From Nocardia sp. SYP-A9097 (GTDB lineage Bacteria > Actinomycetota > Actinomycetes > Mycobacteriales > Mycobacteriaceae): a stretch of DNA of 64,000 nt. The stretch lies in assembly GCF_009649815.1 (NCBI RefSeq), contig NZ_WJIC01000034.1, forward strand, positions 1-64,000, given 5' to 3'. Below the pieces are notes generated by a model. That model ran no database searches. It saw nothing but the letters and a program-made list of their open reading frames with translations, and was not told the origin of the DNA. Numbering within the stretch: position 1 is the first letter of the stretch; each line of letters begins with the position of its first letter. Positions 62,154 to 64,000 of the stretch are shown here, piece after piece. A program made the position numbers and the translations under genes.

Positions 62154-63544
62154 AGCTCGATCCGGGTGTAGGTGGCGGGATCGAGGTAGTCGAGGAGTGT
62201 TGACTCGGCACCGCGTTTGAACCCGAGGGTCACCGTTGTGCGAGCGCGGCCGATACCCCTGGCCAGCAACCGTCGTAGCGTCTCGAGACCGACATCGCCG
62301 TCCTCCTCACCATGCGGTGTGACCTCCTTGTTGAGTCCGAGGATCACCACATGGTCGAACTCAAGTCCCTTGGCGGAGTGGATGGTCGACAATGCGACTG
62401 TTTCCTCCCCAGCGGGCCAGCTGTTGTTGCGGGTCAACTGGACATAGCCGACATGGTGGCGTTCGAGCTCGGACCGAGTGTAGGAAAACCAGCGCCCGCC
62501 CTTCGGATGCAGAAAAGCGACTGATTCGCGTAGTTCGTCGGCGGGTTCTTCGGTGCCGACGATGTTTTCAAGTACCCACCGCGTCTGGGCGGAGTACGAG
62601 CCGATCAGGACGACCGGCAGTGGACCTTCGCCCGTGGCCGAGTCCAGATCGGGCAGCACGCCGTCGATACCGACGTTCATGCCGTTGAGTACCGAGCGGG
62701 CGAACGCTGCGATCTGTCGGGTGTTGCGGTGGTTGGTCTTCAGTGATTTGCTGCGCAGCTGGGTGATTCCGGCTTCCTTCCACGTGAAGGCACGCGGATA
62801 GATCCGCTGGGCGGCATCGACGACGAAGGTAACCGAGTGCTCGGGCGCGACGTGGGCCATGATCGCGCGAATCTGGTTGGCGGAGAAGTCCTGCGCTTCA
62901 TCGACGATCACCACATCCCACGGCTGGCAGTCGACCGACGCGGCATCGACGGCGATATCGTTCCAATCACGTACTCCGAAGGACAGTTTCGCTTTCTGGT
63001 AGGGGTAGATCACCTCGTCGAGCAGCCGCCGCCTAGTGGTGGACTCCATGCGGGGGGAGGTGCCACGCCCATCGCGGGTCGCACTCACATAATCCTCAAG
63101 CTTGCCGGGTTCGAACCTGCTCAGCAGGTACTGCACCTCGTCGGTAAGGAATTCGCGGGGCATGCCGAATCCGGTCAGCAGCTCGTCCAGGATTGTGTCG
63201 GCGAAGTCGTCGGCGATGGCGGCTGCCAGATCGTGGGCGTATTTCGCGAAGGTCGTCACCTGTAGTTCGACATTGTCGTAGGTGGGAACCTGCTGGCGAG
63301 CGAGCTCGGCGATGTAGCCTTCCAAGGTCCGGTTGTAGGTCAAGACCAGCACCCGCACCGGCGCATTGAGCTTCAACCGTTGATGCCGCTTGGCCCAGCT
63401 ACCACACAGTTGCTTTAGTCGCAGCAACGCCGTCGTGGTCTTCCCGCTGCCTGCGGCACCTCTGATGATCAGCACCCCTGGCTGACTGTCGATCAATAGG
63501 GTCAGCTGCTCGGAGGTCGCCGCCACGACCGGCAGAATCCGCAT
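62150..63544 (-). CDS. UvrD/PcrA-like superfamily 1 helicase
   Basis: This 464-residue SF1 protein has a Q-like SEQ before Walker A GAAGSGKTT (29-37), motif II DEAQD (215-219), motif III DAAQRIY, the NHRNTRQI Arg motif (271-278), motif V STIHSAKGLEFDHVV (386-400) and motif VI ARGIGRARTT (428-437). It lacks the 1B/2B insertions of full UvrD and is shorter. The ATG at 63544 follows GGAGG; upstream codons are not conserved-looking. It is the first gene of the operon with darT and ARH. It may unwind or sense ssDNA targets. Confidence 0.85.
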   Translation of the reverse strand: MRILPVVAATSEQLTLLIDSQPGVLIIRGAAGSGKTTTALLRLKQLCGSWAKRHQRLKLNAPVRVLVLTYNRTLEGYIAELARQQVPTYDNVELQVTTFAKYAHDLAAAIADDFADTILDELLTGFGMPREFLTDEVQYLLSRFEPGKLEDYVSATRDGRGTSPRMESTTRRRLLDEVIYPYQKAKLSFGVRDWNDIAVDAASVDCQPWDVVIVDEAQDFSANQIRAIMAHVAPEHSVTFVVDAAQRIYPRAFTWKEAGITQLRSKSLKTNHRNTRQIAAFARSVLNGMNVGIDGVLPDLDSATGEGPLPVVLIGSYSAQTRWVLENIVGTEEPADELRESVAFLHPKGGRWFSYTRSELERHHVGYVQLTRNNSWPAGEETVALSTIHSAKGLEFDHVVILGLNKEVTPHGEEDGDVGLETLRRLLARGIGRARTTVTLGFKRGAESTLLDYLDPATYTRIEL

Positions 63545-63775
63545 AGCCGCCTCCAGCGGGCCGGGGCCCAGTCCGCTGGGCTCACATGAGGCCGATGCTA
63601 CGCGACCAAAACTGTTCCAGCAGAGCGAATTTAACCTACTCATGAGTCGCGACCGCCCGGTATGTCTGGGTTGTCGAGTCTACTTCGGTGGGCGTGGAAC
63701 CTGCGAGACGCCCGGCAAGGGCGATGCATCGGATGAGGTCTGTTTCATGTCGGACCGTGTGATTACAGTGCACCT
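63545..63775. promoter_or_regulatory. Divergent promoter region of the helicase-darT-ARH operon
   Basis: No gene is seen. On the + strand an ATTACAGT box (63761-63768) lies about 8 bp before the next ATG, suggesting a leaderless mRNA. No obvious palindrome was found. Confidence 0.4.
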
Positions 63776-64000
63776 ATGTCCCTGCCTAACAACAGCTTTC
63801 GAGACCGCGCGGTACAGATCGTCGACCAGCTCACAATCGCTGGGAGCGATGACATCGCTGGCGGCTCTGCGGCGCAACAACTGCAATTGGCCACGACCCT
63901 CGCACTGCTGGCGGTGGCAGACGAGCTCGCCGCCCATCGCCCGACAGTAAATGGCAACCAAGCAGCTACCACACCGCAGGTCGGGGACGGTTGCGGGAGC
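63776..64000 (+). CDS. Hypothetical protein, N-terminal part (runs off the window)
   Basis: The + strand is open from the ATG at 63776 to the window edge, giving 75 residues: MSLPNNSFRDRAVQIVDQL, then GGSAAQQLQLATTLALLAVADELAAHRP. Ala/Gln/Leu helix content is high. No family is recognised. It may belong to the same accessory locus, divergent from the helicase. Confidence 0.5.
   Translation, partial: MSLPNNSFRDRAVQIVDQLTIAGSDDIAGGSAAQQLQLATTLALLAVADELAAHRPTVNGNQAATTPQVGDGCGS

Noticed and set aside
1..64000. CRISPR arrays, rRNA and tRNA genes
   Set aside because: No regularly spaced repeats or cloverleaf sequences were noticed on reading; a tRNAscan run would be the decisive check.

Overview
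The window is high-GC actinobacterial DNA and reads as a Nocardia-type (mycolic-acid-containing, Corynebacteriales) chromosome. The evidence is a complete mce lipid-import operon, an antigen-85-like mycolyltransferase, a cutinase-like esterase, a WS/DGAT wax-ester/triacylglycerol synthase, a cyclopropane/mycolic-acid methyltransferase, acyl-CoA carboxylases, a PknH-like kinase and XRE/DUF397 pairs. Genus is inferred from gene content only. No rRNA, tRNA or CRISPR was seen.

Layout. 1-2.5 kb: a partial 13E12-type DUF222 gene with a palindrome at its promoter, then a membrane Ser/Thr kinase. 2.6-6.3 kb: a compact + strand operon of unknown pathway (stand-alone glycosyltransferase C-domain, glutamate-semialdehyde-type aminotransferase, SDR, amidohydrolase). 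6.5-14 kb: storage and cell-envelope lipid genes (two-domain acyl-CoA reductase, cutinase, WS/DGAT, alpha/beta hydrolase, expansin-like protein, mycolic-type methyltransferase). 14-20 kb: small enzymes, a GtrA protein and a MerR/SDR divergon. 19.8-29.4 kb: two TetR genes, an Mce-associated protein, mceF-A and yrbEB-A, almost all translationally coupled on the - strand, with a TetR-like operator upstream.

29.5-32.9 kb is a damaged alkane-hydroxylase locus. Rubredoxin reductase and two rubredoxins are intact, but only the 3' end of alkB (with two in-frame stops) and the 3' half of a tetR remain. Between them lies a degenerate IS605-type tnpB element that has replaced both 5' halves and their shared control region. 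32.8-43.7 kb holds a single-chain acyl-CoA carboxylase, a mycolyltransferase, an ABC1 kinase, an AccD, a secreted lipase and a thioesterase. 43.7-47.5 kb is a small regulatory or mobile-remnant region: an XRE/DUF397 pair, a pilin-like membrane protein, a GntR regulator and two promoters that share an almost identical palindromic operator. 47.6-58 kb carries transporters, SDR/HxlR, LysE, a divergent pair of frameshifted genes (MpaB/DUF2236 and TetR), a flavin amine oxidase and a PNPOx-like protein.

58-64 kb looks like an accessory island beginning at a truncated DNA-ligase fragment. Its core is a three-gene operon in which each junction is a GTGA overlap: a UvrD-like SF1 helicase, a DarT-type DNA ADP-ribosyltransferase, and an ADP-ribosylglycohydrolase (DraG/ARH fold) with a long C-terminal extension. 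This is the best candidate for an undescribed system. It resembles DarTG toxin-antitoxin/phage defence, but the macrodomain antitoxin is replaced by an unrelated hydrolase fold and a helicase is added.
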